Positions 21,449-22,263 of a DNA stretch of 22,263 bases are shown piece by piece (the first letter of the stretch is position 1; every line of letters begins with the position of its first letter). The stretch covers positions 1 through 22,263 of the forward strand of contig CAJTYK010000034.1 of NCBI GenBank assembly GCA_910584285.1, written 5' to 3'. The notes under the pieces were generated by a model. The model was not told where the DNA came from and ran no database searches. It saw only the letters and a program-made list of their open reading frames with translations. The stretch is from an uncultured Oscillospiraceae bacterium. Lineage in GTDB: Bacteria; Bacillota; Clostridia; Oscillospirales; Oscillospiraceae. Position numbers and translations under genes: made by a program.

Positions 21449-21477
21449 ATTGTACCTCTTGAAGCGCCGCTTGTCAA
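21449..21477 (-). promoter_or_regulatory. Sigma-A promoter of the 96-residue protein / NlpC unit
   Basis: Minus strand TTGACA (complement of 21472-21477), 17-base spacer, TACAAT (complement of 21449-21454), about 54 bases before the ATG. Confidence 0.85.
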
Positions 21478-21502
21478 CAGGATCTTAAAAAATTTTTCAA
21501 GA

Positions 21503-21549
21503 AAAACGAAAACCTGCCCACCCTGCCGATTTCAGGCGGGGCAGGCAGG
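21503..21549 (-). terminator. Terminator of the DUF1294 gene
   Basis: On the minus strand CCTGCCTGCCCC...GCC and GGC...AGGGTGGGCAGG form a long stem (21513-21549) with a T-rich tail, TTTTCGTTTTT. It starts 5 bases after the stop at 21554. Confidence 0.85.
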
Positions 21550-21553
21550 GGGA

Positions 21554-21832
21554 TCAGCCCTGTCCAGCGGCGTAGAGCAGAAGGGCAGCGTGGGTCGCCA
21601 GGAGGAAGGGCACGCCGTACCGGAAGGGGGGCTTGCGGATCTTATGGCGGAACAGGGCCATAGCCAGCAGGGCTCCGGCGGATCCGCCCAGCAGGGCGCA
21701 GCAGAGCAGCGCCGTCTCGGGGACGCGGCGGCGGTGGAGCTTAGCCAGGGCCTTGTCCCAGCCGTAGAGGGCGAAGGCCAAGGCGCTGAGGGCGCCCATC
21801 CAGATCAGCAGGAGGCGGAGGGGCTGGGACAT
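21554..21832 (-). CDS. DUF1294 family small membrane protein
   Basis: 92 residues from the ATG at 21832. A GTG at 21841 would add three residues and is less likely because AGGTAGGTG is best placed for the ATG. Three hydrophobic segments surround the DUF1294 signature: FALYGWDKALAKLHRRRVPE, then LLGGSAGALLAMALFRHKIRKPPF and a final hydrophobic helix. The family is widespread in bacteria, inner-membrane located and of unknown function. It is a single-gene unit closed by a good terminator. Confidence 0.88.
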   Translation of the reverse strand: MSQPLRLLLIWMGALSALAFALYGWDKALAKLHRRRVPETALLCCALLGGSAGALLAMALFRHKIRKPPFRYGVPFLLATHAALLLYAAGQG

Positions 21833-21865
21833 GGAGATCACCTACCTTATAATTAAGGTTGTGGG

Positions 21866-21891
21866 GTGGGCCACAGGCAGCACTGGCCCAC
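21866..21891. other. Hairpin in the DUF1294 leader
   Basis: GTGGGCCA (21866-21873) pairs with TGGCCCAC (21884-21891) around a 10-base loop. It lies between the candidate promoter at 21900 and the DUF1294 ribosome site. There is no T run. Confidence 0.4.
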
Positions 21892-21899
21892 GGCCCAAC

Positions 21900-21908
21900 A
21901 GTATATCA
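21900..21908 (-). promoter_or_regulatory. Candidate extended -10 promoter of the DUF1294 gene
   Basis: Minus strand TGATATACT: TATACT is the complement of 21900-21905, with TG one base upstream. No good -35 is seen. Confidence 0.4.
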
Positions 21909-21972
21909 CAGGAGAGGCGGCAGGGATAGGGGGTAGGCCAGAAAGAATTTAAAGGATTTGAGAAGTTTTGAC

Positions 21973-22001
21973 TTGACAAGGGGGGGAATGGTGGGTATAA
22001 T
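21973..22001 (+). promoter_or_regulatory. Sigma-A promoter of tRNA-Ser
   Basis: Perfect TTGACA (21973-21978), 17-base spacer with a G-run, perfect TATAAT (21996-22001), 28 bases before the tRNA. Confidence 0.92.
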
Positions 22002-22029
22002 ATGTGCTGTTGACTTCCAAGTGAGATAC

Positions 22030-22121
22030 GCAGTGGTATCGAAGTGGTCATAACGAGCACGACTGGAAATCGTGTGACGGTCAAAAGCCGTCCGAGGGTT
22101 CGAATCCCTCCCACTGCGCCA
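22030..22121 (+). tRNA. tRNA-Ser (anticodon GGA)
   Basis: 92 bases including CCA. The acceptor GCAGTGG pairs with CCACTGC, and the discriminator is G. The anticodon arm CACGA-CTGGAAA-TCGTG gives GGA (Ser). A long variable arm (GACGGTCAAAAGCCGTC) and the T arm GAGGGTTCGAATCCCTC fit a type II serine tRNA. Confidence 0.96.
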
Positions 22122-22130
22122 AAAGAACCG

Positions 22131-22175
22131 AACAGTTTAGATGCCGTGGGCTGAACGCCTACGGCATCAACTGTT
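22131..22175 (+). terminator. Long hairpin after tRNA-Ser, possible terminator
   Basis: AACAGTT (22131-22137) pairs with AACTGTT (22169-22175) and GATGCCGT pairs with ACGGCATC inside. The tail TCCGGGATTTTC is only weakly T-rich. Bases 22176-22263 show no gene I can support. Confidence 0.5.
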
Positions 22176-22263
22176 TCCGGGATTTTCACCCTCTCAAATT
22201 TCACAAGACGAACGACAGATGCCAACAAGCCATTTTGAGCGTCTGGCGGTATTTGAACCCGCA

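Noticed and set aside
1..22263. CRISPR array, insertion sequence or replication origin
   Set aside because: No regularly spaced repeats, transposase-like frames or DnaA-box clusters were seen on either strand.

Overview
The window looks like chromosomal DNA from a high-G+C, spore-forming Clostridia of the Oscillospiraceae type (Flavonifractor / Intestinimonas / Lawsonibacter-like). This is inferred from the G+C-rich coding sequence, Firmicutes-type AGGAGG ribosome sites, near-consensus sigma-A promoters, a T-box leader before glyS, a PdaB-like deacetylase, paired Spo0A-box-like sites and small protein families seen mainly in that group. The genus cannot be fixed from the sequence alone.

Region 1 (1-1950) begins with the last codons of a forward gene and its terminator. 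Two tRNA genes on the minus strand follow, tRNA-Leu(GAG) and tRNA-Gln(CTG). Between them lies about 1.4 kb of collapsed prophage: a small phage-like ORF, the N-terminus of a PAPS-reductase-like protein, the N-terminus of a major tail protein, the C-terminus of a tape-measure protein and possibly the end of an integrase abutting the tRNA-Gln 3' end. None of these is a full-length recognisable phage gene.

Region 2 (2090-9400) holds housekeeping and envelope genes. They are a cytosolic GHKL-ATPase protein with tandem Spo0A-box-like repeats in its leader, a divergent MATE efflux pump, an LtaS-like membrane sulfatase, a T-box-controlled glycyl-tRNA synthetase and a membrane-anchored PdaB-like polysaccharide deacetylase.

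Region 3 (9390-12530) carries a stand-alone transglutaminase-like protein and a two-gene operon of COG0523/CobW metal-chaperone GTPases. One has a GCICC metal motif and a long His/Asp tract. The other is fused to a DUF1980-like C-terminal domain.

Region 4 (12600-18220) has rmlA (dTDP-glucose synthesis), an ECF sigma factor translationally coupled to a single-pass anti-sigma-like protein, a PrxQ/BCP peroxiredoxin, a YaaA-family protein and a type Ic aspartate aminotransferase-like enzyme. Most are single-gene units with their own promoter and shared convergent terminators.

Region 5 (18280-22263) has a FapA/DUF342 protein, a two-gene unit of a 96-residue conserved protein of unknown function followed by a secreted SH3-NlpC/P60 hydrolase, a DUF1294 membrane protein, and tRNA-Ser(GGA) with a strong promoter.

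The best candidates for undescribed biology are the CobW plus CobW-DUF1980 pair, the Spo0A-box-like tandem repeat in front of the orphan ATPase gene, and the 96-residue protein/NlpC unit with its repeated operator-like sequence. No CRISPR array, insertion sequence or complete mobile element was seen.
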